The notes beneath the pieces are model-generated. The model worked only from the letters and a program-made list of their open reading frames with translations. It had not been told where the DNA came from and did not search any database. A stretch of DNA of 64,000 bases from Sulfuricella denitrificans (GTDB taxonomy: Bacteria; Pseudomonadota; Gammaproteobacteria; Burkholderiales; Sulfuricellaceae): NCBI GenBank assembly GCA_002632355.1, contig NSJJ01000003.1, forward strand, positions 62,001 through 126,000, written 5' to 3'. The translations under genes and the position numbers were made by a program. This document shows, one piece after another, positions 55,506 to 64,000 of this stretch; positions within the stretch are counted from its first letter, which is position 1; each line of letters opens with the position of its first letter.

Positions 55506-56597
55506 TTAATTCTTTGCGCCCATGGCCATTGCCCGTGCCTTGCTTTCCTCCCCGGATGCGGGATCGGGTGTTTCCTGCAGCCAGCCCTGCAGGTGGTTGA
55601 GGGTGATGTCGCACAAGGCGCGTAACCAGTCGTCACGCTCGTTGAGGCAGGGAATGTAGTGGAATTCCTGGCCGCCGGCACGGAGGAAGTCCGCTTTGCA
55701 TTCCATGGCGATTTCTTCCAGGGTCTCCAGGCAGTCGGCTGCAAAGCCGGGGCAGATCACGTCCACCCGTTTGACGCCTTTTTTACCCAACATTTTCAGG
55801 GTGGGTGCGGTGTAGGGCTGAACCCATTCGGCGCGCCCGAAACGTGACTGGAACGTGATCTGGAAGTTGTCGGGCTTGAGGCCCAGCGCCTCCGCCAGCA
55901 GGCGCCCGGTCTTGTGACATTCGCAGTGGTAGGGGTCGCCCTTGTCCAGTGTGTAACGGGGCACGCCGTGAAAACTCATGATCAGCTGGTCCGGGCGGCC
56001 ATGCTGTTGCCAGTGCTCGCGCACGCTGTTGGCGAGAGCTTGTATATAGCCGGGGTGGTCGTGGTAGTGTCGTACGGTGCGCAGTTCCGGCATGTTGCGG
56101 CTCTGCAGCAGGGTCTGGAATACCGCATCCAGCGCCGATGCGGTGCTGCTCGCCGCATACTGCGGATAGAGCGGCAGGGCAAGGATGCGCTCGCAGCCCT
56201 GTTTGCGCAGCGAGGCGATTGCCGATGGCACGGACGGGTTGCCGTAACGCATCGCATATTCCACCACCAGCGGCACCTGCGTGCGCTCACCCAGATAGCC
56301 TTGCAGCATCTTCGCCTGCTTGCGAGTGTGTGCAAGCAGAGGCGAACCTTCCGGGGTCCAGATCTGGGCATATTTCTGTGCCGATTTGCCGGGACGGGTG
56401 TTAAGGATCACGCCGTTAAGTATCAGCCACCACAGCCAGCGCGGGATCTCGACCACGCGCGGGTCGCTGAGAAATTGCTTGAGGTAGGGACGCAGCGCCT
56501 GCCGGGTAGGGGCCTCCGGGGTGCCGAGGTTGATCAGCAGGATGCCGGTTCTGGATGGAATTCCGTGTGTGTGAGGCGGTTCGGCGAGGAAGGGCAT
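55506..56597 (-). CDS. hemH: HemH, ferrochelatase
   Basis: A 363-residue enzyme that inserts Fe2+ into protoporphyrin IX in the last step of haem b synthesis. Signatures include [15 protein letters not shown], the active-site His in [17 protein letters not shown], and [18 protein letters not shown] with [16 protein letters not shown] at 56597 lies eight bases after the hrcA stop; the frame is open further upstream, but that part is antisense-like within hrcA. The hrcA-hemH pairing is usual in betaproteobacteria. Confidence 0.95.
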   Translation of the reverse strand: MPFLAEPPHTHGIPSRTGILLINLGTPEAPTRQALRPYLKQFLSDPRVVEIPRWLWWLILNGVILNTRPGKSAQKYAQIWTPEGSPLLAHTRKQAKMLQGYLGERTQVPLVVEYAMRYGNPSVPSAIASLRKQGCERILALPLYPQYAASSTASALDAVFQTLLQSRNMPELRTVRHYHDHPGYIQALANSVREHWQQHGRPDQLIMSFHGVPRYTLDKGDPYHCECHKTGRLLAEALGLKPDNFQITFQSRFGRAEWVQPYTAPTLKMLGKKGVKRVDVICPGFAADCLETLEEIAMECKADFLRAGGQEFHYIPCLNERDDWLRALCDITLNHLQGWLQETPDPASGEESKARAMAMGAKN

Positions 56598-56605
56598 TAT
56601 TTTTT

Positions 56606-57622
56606 TCAGTGATAAGAAAGCGCGCTGCCCAGCAGCTTGGCGGTGACATCCACGATCGGAATGACGCGTTCGTAGGCCATTCGGGTCGGGCCGATGACGC
56701 CCAGGGTACCGACGACCTGCCCATCCACTTCGTAAGGTGCAGTAACGACGCTGCATTCATCGAGCGGGACGTGGCCGGATTCGCCGCCGATGAAGATTTG
56801 CACACCCTGGGCGCCCTGGCTGACATCCAGCAACTGGATCAGCGTGGTTTTCTGCTCGAAGGCATCGAACAGCTTGCGCAGTGATGTCATGTTGGAAGAC
56901 AGGTCATCGACATGCAGCAGGTTTTTTTCGCCTGACAGAACGTAACCTTCGCTGGGCTGCAGTGCCTGGCTGCTGGCGTCGAGAGCGGCGGACATGAGTG
57001 CGGTCATGTTGATGTGCAGGCGTTTAAGTTCCTCCTGCATGCGGGTTCGCGCGTCTTCCAGGGTGTGGCCGGCGTAATTCTGATTGAAAAAATTGGCGGC
57101 CTGGGTCAGTTCTCCTGCGGTATAGGCTTTGTCTGTCAGGAGAATACGGTTCTGCACGTTGTCGTCGGTGGTGACGATGATGAGCAGGATGCGTTTTTCC
57201 GATAGCGGCAGAAACTCAAGATGGCGGAAGGCTGGCGAGTGGCGTTTTGGCGTCATCACGATGCCCGCGAACTGGGTCAGGTCCGATAGCAGTCGCGAAG
57301 CAGAGGCAATAAGCTGCTGCCTGTCAGCCGGATGCAACTGGTTTTCAAGCTGGTGCATCTGGGCCGCGTCGAGCGGCTGTATTTTGAGCAGGGTGTCGAC
57401 GAAGAAGCGGTACCCGCGCGGCGTCGGAATTCTTCCTGCAGAAGTGTGCGGGCTGATGATGAAGCCCATTTCTTCCAGATCCGCCATGGCGTTGCGGATG
57501 GTGGCGGCGGAAAGGTCGAGGCCGGAATATTTGGACAAAGTGCGCGAGCCGACAGGCTGACCTTCAGCGATATAGCGTTCGATCAGGGTCTTGAGCAGGA
57601 GTTGTGCGCGTTCGTTAATCAT
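56606..57622 (-). CDS. hrcA: HrcA, heat-inducible transcription repressor
   Basis: A 338-residue repressor with an N-terminal winged helix ([38 protein letters not shown]), the signature [20 protein letters not shown] and a GAF-like C-terminal domain ([20 protein letters not shown]). HrcA normally binds CIRCE dyads in front of groESL or dnaK genes and needs GroEL for activity. The grpE-dnaK-dnaJ promoter in this window shows no CIRCE, so its target is probably elsewhere. It is divergent from nadK over 52 bases. Confidence 0.95.
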   Translation of the reverse strand: MINERAQLLLKTLIERYIAEGQPVGSRTLSKYSGLDLSAATIRNAMADLEEMGFIISPHTSAGRIPTPRGYRFFVDTLLKIQPLDAAQMHQLENQLHPADRQQLIASASRLLSDLTQFAGIVMTPKRHSPAFRHLEFLPLSEKRILLIIVTTDDNVQNRILLTDKAYTAGELTQAANFFNQNYAGHTLEDARTRMQEELKRLHINMTALMSAALDASSQALQPSEGYVLSGEKNLLHVDDLSSNMTSLRKLFDAFEQKTTLIQLLDVSQGAQGVQIFIGGESGHVPLDECSVVTAPYEVDGQVVGTLGVIGPTRMAYERVIPIVDVTAKLLGSALSYH

Positions 57623-57674
57623 CGTTCCATTTTACTGATGACCTTAACTTCCGGGCAAGGCTATAATTCGAGTC

Positions 57675-58547
57675 ATGAAAACGCCCTTCCAAACCGTTGC
57701 CCTGATTGGCAAATACAATAGTGCCGAGCTCGGCGAGCCGTTGTTGCGGCTGGCCTCGTTCCTCAAGCAGCGCAATCTTGAAGTGCTGCTGGCGCAACAG
57801 ACTGCGGAGCGCATCGGTTCTGTTCCCTATGAGGCAGTGAGCATGACGGAAATCGGCGCACGCGCCGATCTTGCCGTGGTCATGGGGGGGGATGGCACGA
57901 TGCTGAATGTGGCACGCGAGCTGATCGAGTTCAACGTGCCTCTGGTGGGCGTGAACCAGGGGCGTCTGGGTTTTCTGACCGATGTTTCCATTGAGCATAT
58001 GCTGGAGACTATAGACGAAATCCTCGCGGGAGAATACGCGCCCGAGGAGCGTTTCCTGCTTCAGACTGCCGTGCGCCGCCAGGGGCAGATCATTTCAGAG
58101 GCCTACGCCTTCAATGATGTGGTGGTAAGCAAGGGCATGTCAGGACGCCTGATCGAACTGGAAGTCTTCATCGATGGGCAGTTTGTCTATAGCCAGCGTT
58201 CTGATGGCCTGGTGGTAGCTACGCCTACCGGGTCGACGGCTTATGCCCTGTCGGCCGGCGGCCCCATCCTGCATCCCACGCTGGAGGCGATGGCGCTGGT
58301 GCCGATCTGTCCGCATACCCTGAGCAACCGGCCGATTGCGATCAATAGCCACAGCGTGGTGGAAATTCTGGTGCTGCACGCGGTCGATGCCAGTGTTCAC
58401 TTCGATGGTCAGAGCCACATGGACTTGCAGCAGAATGACTGGGTGGTGGCGCGGCGCTCCGAAAACAATGTCCGTCTGCTTCATCCTCTTGGGCACAGTT
58501 ATTACGATACTTTGCGCCAGAAGCTGCGCTGGGGCGAGAAGCTTTAG
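57675..58547 (+). CDS. nadK: NadK, NAD kinase
   Basis: A 290-residue enzyme that phosphorylates NAD to NADP. It has the GGDGT motif (AVVMGGDGTMLNVARELIEF), the second glycine-rich motif (VVATPTGSTAYALSAGGPI) and the NQGRLGFLTDV loop. Length is normal. The stop codon directly abuts the recN ATG (58548), and nadK-recN next to hrcA is a common order in proteobacteria. Confidence 0.96.
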   Translation: MKTPFQTVALIGKYNSAELGEPLLRLASFLKQRNLEVLLAQQTAERIGSVPYEAVSMTEIGARADLAVVMGGDGTMLNVARELIEFNVPLVGVNQGRLGFLTDVSIEHMLETIDEILAGEYAPEERFLLQTAVRRQGQIISEAYAFNDVVVSKGMSGRLIELEVFIDGQFVYSQRSDGLVVATPTGSTAYALSAGGPILHPTLEAMALVPICPHTLSNRPIAINSHSVVEILVLHAVDASVHFDGQSHMDLQQNDWVVARRSENNVRLLHPLGHSYYDTLRQKLRWGEKL

Positions 58548-60206
58548 ATGCTGCTTTCCCTGAGCATTCGCGATTTTGTCATTGTCGATCGGCTGGATCT
58601 GGAATTCCTGCACGGTTTCACCGTGCTTACGGGTGAAACCGGCGCGGGAAAGTCGATTCTGATCGATGCGCTGGCGCTGGTGCTGGGAGAGCGGGCGGAT
58701 GCCGGAGTGGTGCGGGCAGATTGTCAGCGGGCTGAATTGTCGGCGGAGTTCGATTGCACAAAAATCCCCGCACTCCAGGCGTGGCTGGACGAAAATGGCC
58801 TGGTGGACGATGCCGGCTTATGCCTGATGCGTCGCGTTATTGATGCGAGTGGGCGCTCACGTTCTTTTATCAATGGCAGTGCCGTGACCCTGCAACAGCT
58901 ACGCGAGGCAGGGGAGTATCTGGTCGATATCCATGGCCAGCATGCGCATCAGTCCCTGCTCAAACCCTCGGCACAGCGCGAACTGCTCGACGGTTACGCC
59001 GGGCTGGGGGATCAGGCGCGTGAAGTGGGCCGTTATTATCGTGAATGGCAGGGGTTGCGTAGCCGCTGGCAGGCGTGGGAGAAGGATTCGGCTGCGGCTG
59101 CGGCTGAGCTGGAGCAGCTCGAGTGGCAGGTGCGCGAACTGCAGGCGCTTGATCTCGGACCGGAGGAGTGGCTGGAGTTGCAGGCGGAACATGCCCGTCT
59201 CGCCCATGCCGCGAGCCTGCTGGAAAATGCTCAATATGCGGTGGAGCTGCTTGCAGAGGGGGATCAGGCCATGTTGTCCCAGCTTAATGGCCTGATCGGG
59301 CGGATCAACAAGGTGGTGGAGTTTGATCCTGGTCTTGGCGAGCCCCTGGCGATTCTGGATTCGGTTGCTGCGCAGATGCAGGAGGCGGCCTATGGCTTGC
59401 GACACTATCTGCAGCGCCTCGATATGGACCCGGATCGGCTGCGTCAGACCGAGCAGCGTCTGGAGCAGGTGCATGACATGGCGCGCAAGTACCGGGTCGC
59501 GGCCGAGCAACTTCCTCAGTTATTAAGGGAGGGTTCGGCCCGGTTGAGTGAATTGCAGCAGCTTGGCTCTGCAGATGCCTTGCAGCGCCAGGAAGCCGGG
59601 GCACAGGCGGCCTATTTGACCCAGGCCCAAGCGCTGAGCGCATCCCGGAAGCGGATGGCGCAGGAGCTGGGATTGAAAGTGAGCGAGGCGATGCAGGCGC
59701 TGGCAATGGCCGGCGGCCGCTTTGAGGTCGCGCTTCATGCGCTGGCAGAGGGCAATATGCATGGCCTGGAACAGGTGGAATTTCTGGTGAGCTCGCATGC
59801 CAGTCTGGCACCCAGGCCCCTGGTGAAGGTGGCTTCAGGCGGCGAATTGTCACGCATCAGTCTGGCGATTCAGGTGGTGACCAGCAAAGTGGCGGCCGTG
59901 CCAACCCTGATTTTCGATGAGGTGGATGTGGGGATTGGCGGTGGTGTGGCGGAAGTCGTAGGGAAGATGCTGCAGGGACTGGGGGGCGAACGCCAGGTAC
60001 TGTGTATCACCCATCTGCCCCAGGTCGCAGCGCTCGGTCGTCAGCACTGGCAGGTGAGCAAGGATGCATGCGATGGTCAGGTGGTGAGCCGGATCGCGGT
60101 GCTGGAGCCGTCACAGCGCATCGAGGAGGTGGCACGCATGCTGGGTGGCGTGACGATCACCGATACGACCCGGCAGCACGCTGCGGAGATGCTGGGGGTG
60201 CAGTAA
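58548..60206 (+). CDS. recN: RecN, DNA double-strand-break repair ATPase
   Basis: A 552-residue SMC-like protein: Walker A LTGETGAGKSILIDALALVL near the N-terminus, long coiled-coil arms (about 155-370), and the C-terminal signature LVKVASGGELSRISLAIQVV with Walker B LIFDEVDVGIGGGVAEVVGK. It bridges broken DNA ends during recombination repair. It follows nadK without a gap and ends two bases before the convergent fur gene. No LexA site is seen between the two genes. Confidence 0.96.
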   Translation: MLLSLSIRDFVIVDRLDLEFLHGFTVLTGETGAGKSILIDALALVLGERADAGVVRADCQRAELSAEFDCTKIPALQAWLDENGLVDDAGLCLMRRVIDASGRSRSFINGSAVTLQQLREAGEYLVDIHGQHAHQSLLKPSAQRELLDGYAGLGDQAREVGRYYREWQGLRSRWQAWEKDSAAAAAELEQLEWQVRELQALDLGPEEWLELQAEHARLAHAASLLENAQYAVELLAEGDQAMLSQLNGLIGRINKVVEFDPGLGEPLAILDSVAAQMQEAAYGLRHYLQRLDMDPDRLRQTEQRLEQVHDMARKYRVAAEQLPQLLREGSARLSELQQLGSADALQRQEAGAQAAYLTQAQALSASRKRMAQELGLKVSEAMQALAMAGGRFEVALHALAEGNMHGLEQVEFLVSSHASLAPRPLVKVASGGELSRISLAIQVVTSKVAAVPTLIFDEVDVGIGGGVAEVVGKMLQGLGGERQVLCITHLPQVAALGRQHWQVSKDACDGQVVSRIAVLEPSQRIEEVARMLGGVTITDTTRQHAAEMLGVQ

Positions 60207-60208
60207 AC

Positions 60209-60634
60209 CTAAACCTTGTGCGGGCACTTGTCCTTGAGACAGTCGGCGTAGAGGTAAAGCGAGTGCTCCTGGATGCGGAATCCGCGTTCCTTTGCAATCT
60301 GCTCCTGACGACGTTCGATTTCCGGGTCGTAGAATTCTTCCACCAGTCCGCATTGCAGGCATACCAGATGGTCATGATGGTGGCCCTGATTGAGCTCGAA
60401 TACGGCCTTGCCGCCCTCGAAGTGGTGGCGTACCAGCAGGCCTGCGGCCTCGAACTGGGTCAGAACGCGATAAACCGTTGCCAGGCCCACATCGACATCC
60501 TCTGCAAGCAGGATGCGGTAGACGTCCTCAGCCGTCAGGTGACGCACTTCGCTGGTCTCGAACAGATTGAGGATCTTCAGCCTTGGCAGCGTGGCCTTGA
60601 GGCCGACATTCTTCAGGTCGTTGGGTTGGCTCAT
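60209..60634 (-). CDS. fur: Fur, ferric uptake regulator
   Basis: A 141-residue Fur protein. The winged helix lies at about 1-80 ([38 protein letters not shown]). The metal-binding part has [12 protein letters not shown] and a second cysteine pair in [13 protein letters not shown], as in zinc-structured Fur. With Fe2+ it represses iron-uptake genes. It is divergent from bamE over 60 bases, a standard arrangement. Confidence 0.96.
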   Translation of the reverse strand: MSQPNDLKNVGLKATLPRLKILNLFETSEVRHLTAEDVYRILLAEDVDVGLATVYRVLTQFEAAGLLVRHHFEGGKAVFELNQGHHHDHLVCLQCGLVEEFYDPEIERRQEQIAKERGFRIQEHSLYLYADCLKDKCPHKV

Positions 60635-60694
60635 AATTGGCTGGCTCGAATGTACCCGGAGGAATAAATTAAGCTATCATAATATAAGACCTTC

Positions 60695-61930
<1,236 letters not shown>

Positions 61931-61948
61931 TTTTCGGAATTAATGGGA

Positions 61949-62005
61949 GCGGGACGGGCAGCAAGCCTGTCCCGCTTTGCATGTCCGGGGGCGGTTCGCG
62001 CCCCC
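61949..62005 (+). promoter_or_regulatory. Two-hairpin leader of carA
   Basis: Hairpin 1 has 11-bp arms (61949-61959 and 61965-61975, GCGGGACGGGC with GCCTGTCCCGC, one G-T pair) followed by only three T. Hairpin 2 is GGGGGCG/CGCCCCC (61987-61993 and 61999-62005), just ahead of the GGAGAG ribosome site. Attenuation or translational control is plausible. Confidence 0.5.
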
Positions 62006-62028
62006 CGATACAGATTCGGAGAGTTCTT

Positions 62029-63159
62029 GTGCCGCAACACCAGCCAGCCATACTCGTGCTCGCAGATGGGACAGTGTTTCGCGGTATTTCCATTGGTGCA
62101 TCAGGCCATGCCGTAGGTGAGGTGGTATTCAATACCGCACTTACCGGGTACCAGGAAATCCTTAGCGACCCCTCATACTGCCGTCAGATCGTTACCCTGA
62201 CCTATCCTCATATCGGCAATACCGGTACCAATCCTGATGATGCGGAATCCACAGGGATCCACGCGGCGGGGCTGGTGATTCGCGATCTCCCTTTGCTGTC
62301 CAGCAACTGGCGCGAGACGGAATCTTTGCCGCAATATCTCCAGCGCCACAATGTGGTGGCGATTGCCGATATCGATACCCGCAAGCTGACCCGCATCCTG
62401 CGTGACAAGGGTGCCCAGAGCGGTTGTTTGATGGCGGGAGAGATTGATGAATCCAGGGCGCTGGAACTGGCGCGCGGTTTCGCCGGCCTGGCGGGCATGG
62501 ATCTGGCCAAGGTGGTGAGCCGTGCTCAAAGCGAGGTCTGGCTTGAGGGTGAGTGGCGTCTGGAGGGCGGCTTCGGGCAGCAGGAATCGCCAAAATATCA
62601 CGTCGTGGCTTACGATTATGGCGTCAAGCGCAATATCCTGCGCATGCTGGCCGAACGCGGCTGCAAAGTGACTGTGCTGCCCGCCCAGACGCCGGTTGAA
62701 GAAGTATTCAAACTCAATCCGGATGGCGTGTTTCTTTCCAACGGCCCGGGTGATCCCGAACCCTGTGACTACGCCATCAGTGCGATTCAGGCCGTGCTGG
62801 AGAAAAAGATCCCTACTTTCGGCATCTGCCTTGGACACCAGTTGCTGGCACTGGCTTCCGGCGCAAAAACCATGAAAATGAAATTTGGCCACCACGGCGC
62901 CAATCATCCGGTGCAGGATCTGGATAGCGGCCGGGTGATGATTACCAGCCAGAATCACGGTTTTGCAGTCGATCCGGCAACGCTGCCCGCCAATCTTCGC
63001 GTCACGCATAAATCTCTGTTCGACGGCAGCAATCAGGGTATTGCCCGCACCGATGTGCCGGCGTTCAGCTTTCAGGGCCACCCTGAAGCGAGCCCAGGGC
63101 CGCACGACGTGAGTTATCTGTTTGACCGCTTTATACAATTAATGAGGGAAAGATCGTGA
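62029..63159 (+). CDS. carA: CarA, carbamoyl-phosphate synthase small subunit (glutaminase)
   Basis: A 376-residue subunit that supplies ammonia from glutamine to CarB. The N-terminal domain begins [18 protein letters not shown]; the C-terminal class I amidotransferase domain has the nucleophile in [12 protein letters not shown] and the His/Glu of [16 protein letters not shown] at 62029 is chosen because GGAGAG lies five bases upstream; the frame is open further left but covers the hairpin leader. Its TGA is embedded in the first heptad of the repeat array that separates it from carB. Confidence 0.96.
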   Translation: MPQHQPAILVLADGTVFRGISIGASGHAVGEVVFNTALTGYQEILSDPSYCRQIVTLTYPHIGNTGTNPDDAESTGIHAAGLVIRDLPLLSSNWRETESLPQYLQRHNVVAIADIDTRKLTRILRDKGAQSGCLMAGEIDESRALELARGFAGLAGMDLAKVVSRAQSEVWLEGEWRLEGGFGQQESPKYHVVAYDYGVKRNILRMLAERGCKVTVLPAQTPVEEVFKLNPDGVFLSNGPGDPEPCDYAISAIQAVLEKKIPTFGICLGHQLLALASGAKTMKMKFGHHGANHPVQDLDSGRVMITSQNHGFAVDPATLPANLRVTHKSLFDGSNQGIARTDVPAFSFQGHPEASPGPHDVSYLFDRFIQLMRERS

Positions 63160-63232
63160 AATGTGAAATGTGAAATGTGAAATGCACAATTCCTGTGCTT
63201 CACCCTTCACCCTTCACCCTTCACCCTTCACG
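63156..63232 (+). repeat. Empty heptad-repeat element between carA and carB
   Basis: Four perfect GTGAAAT heptads (63156-63183), a short stem-loop (GCACA-ATTCC-TGTGC, 63184-63198) and five CTTCACN heptads (63198-63232; four CTTCACC, one CTTCACG) form a long interrupted hairpin. The carA stop TGA is bases 63157-63159 in the first heptad; the array ends five bases before the carB ATG. The layout matches the gene-bearing element at 43366-43786, without cargo. Confidence 0.8.
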
Positions 63233-63237
63233 CATTC

Positions 63238-64000
63238 ATGCCAAAACGTACCGACATAAAATCCATTCTCATCATAGGTGCCGGACCGATCGTTATCGGC
63301 CAGGCCTGTGAATTCGATTACTCCGGAGCCCAGGCTTGTAAAGCGCTGCGCGAAGAGGGGTATCGCGTCATTCTGGTCAATTCCAATCCCGCTACCATCA
63401 TGACCGACCCGGGCATGGCAGATGCAACCTATATCGAGCCGATCACCTGGCAGGTAGTGGAAAAAATCATCGAGAAAGAGCGACCTGATGTGCTGCTGCC
63501 GACCATGGGTGGTCAGACCGCGTTGAACTGCGCGCTAGACCTGGCCAAGCATGGGGTGCTGGAAAAATACTCGGTGGAAATGATTGGCGCCACCAAGGAA
63601 GCGATCGACAAGGCCGAGGACAGGGAAAAGTTCAAGAAGGCGATGGAAAAAATCGGCCTTGCCTGCCCACGCGCGGCCATTGCCCACAGCCTGGAAGAGG
63701 CTTTCCAGGTGCAGGCCATGGTCGGGTATCCCACGATTATCCGGCCTTCCTTCACCATGGGCGGCTCCGGCGGCGGCATTGCCTACAACAAGGAAGAATT
63801 TGTCGCTATCTGCGAGCGCGGCCTGGAAGCCTCGCCCACGCGCGAACTGCTGATCGAGGAATCGGTGATCGGCTGGAAAGAATACGAGATGGAGGTGGTG
63901 CGCGACAAGAAGGACAACTGCATTATCATCTGTTCGATCGAGAACTTCGATGCCATGGGCGTGCATACCGGCGATTCCATTACTGTCGCGCCGGCCCAGA
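63238..64000 (+). CDS. carB: CarB, carbamoyl-phosphate synthase large subunit (N-terminal part; cut by window edge)
   Basis: About 254 N-terminal residues are present. They show the CarB opening ([40 protein letters not shown]), the [19 protein letters not shown] segment and the start of the ATP-grasp fold ([40 protein letters not shown]). It makes carbamoyl phosphate for arginine and pyrimidines. The bases before its ATG are CTTCACGCATTC, with no Shine-Dalgarno, because of the heptad element. The remainder lies beyond base 64000. Confidence 0.97.
   Translation, partial: MPKRTDIKSILIIGAGPIVIGQACEFDYSGAQACKALREEGYRVILVNSNPATIMTDPGMADATYIEPITWQVVEKIIEKERPDVLLPTMGGQTALNCALDLAKHGVLEKYSVEMIGATKEAIDKAEDREKFKKAMEKIGLACPRAAIAHSLEEAFQVQAMVGYPTIIRPSFTMGGSGGGIAYNKEEFVAICERGLEASPTRELLIEESVIGWKEYEMEVVRDKKDNCIIICSIENFDAMGVHTGDSITVAPAQ

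Noticed and set aside
63156-63232. CRISPR-like short repeats
   Set aside because: The units are seven bases, contiguous and without spacers, and they invert in the middle; no cas gene is present.

Overview
The window looks like the chromosome of a sulfur-oxidising betaproteobacterium. Housekeeping gene orders (kdsD-kdsC-lptC-lptA, ffh / rpsP-rimM-trmD-rplS, grpE-dnaK-dnaJ, hrcA-hemH, nadK-recN, bamE-dapB-carAB, pilB-pilC-pilD-coaE) are betaproteobacterial. A sulfite-oxidation plus sulfur-relay block (soeABC, rhd, tusA, dsrE2) points to a chemolithotroph, perhaps a Sulfuricella/Gallionella-type member of the Nitrosomonadales. The genus is an inference. No rRNA, tRNA, insertion sequence, prophage or CRISPR array was recognised.

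Layout. 1-4545: LPS transport and Kdo synthesis (lptA cut by the window edge), divergent from a Kef-type antiporter. 4572-9401: two tandem pseudopilins behind a near-consensus sigma-54 promoter, an orphan ABC-2 permease with a TPR-like protein, and a multi-pass histidine kinase. 9418-13547: an RND efflux pump with its lipoprotein adaptor. 13756-19707: dsrE2, tusA, rhd, soeC, soeB, soeA, all transcribed leftward from soeA. 20053-26443: moaC and a signalling operon (CHASE hybrid kinase, single-domain receiver, Hpt-REC-REC-GGDEF protein, small acidic protein). 26487-34659: BepA-like protease, coaE, type IV pilus assembly genes, CorC-like and CcsA-like membrane proteins. 34736-39615: ffh, ribosomal and tRNA-modification genes, ogt, xerD. 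39794-42085: pilin accessory gene, pilA with a sigma-54 promoter, and a doubly broken toxin-antitoxin pair. 42228-46349: heat-shock operon behind a sigma-32 promoter, carrying an extra four-helix-bundle gene between dnaK and dnaJ. 46546-55397: c-di-GMP enzymes, a haem-c-type chemoreceptor with a kinase/regulator pair, and a calcium-binding-like protein with a possible sigma-28 promoter. 55506-64000: hemH, hrcA, nadK, recN, fur, bamE, dapB, carA and the start of carB.

The most unusual structure is a family of heptad repeats (GTGAANN, then an inverted NNTTCAC array) placed between two pairs of operon genes. In dnaK-dnaJ the two arrays enclose a four-helix-bundle gene; in carA-carB they face each other with no gene between. 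At both sites the first heptad contains the TGA stop of the upstream gene, and the inverted array ends 5-7 bases before the next ATG, leaving that gene without a visible Shine-Dalgarno. This resembles an autonomous/non-autonomous pair of a small, poorly described mobile element.

Other notable points: a lptC gene with no ATG/GTG/TTG start before its membrane anchor, a PIN toxin killed by a 38-bp tandem duplication next to a frameshifted antitoxin, and a terminator-like palindrome inside the leader of the second pseudopilin.
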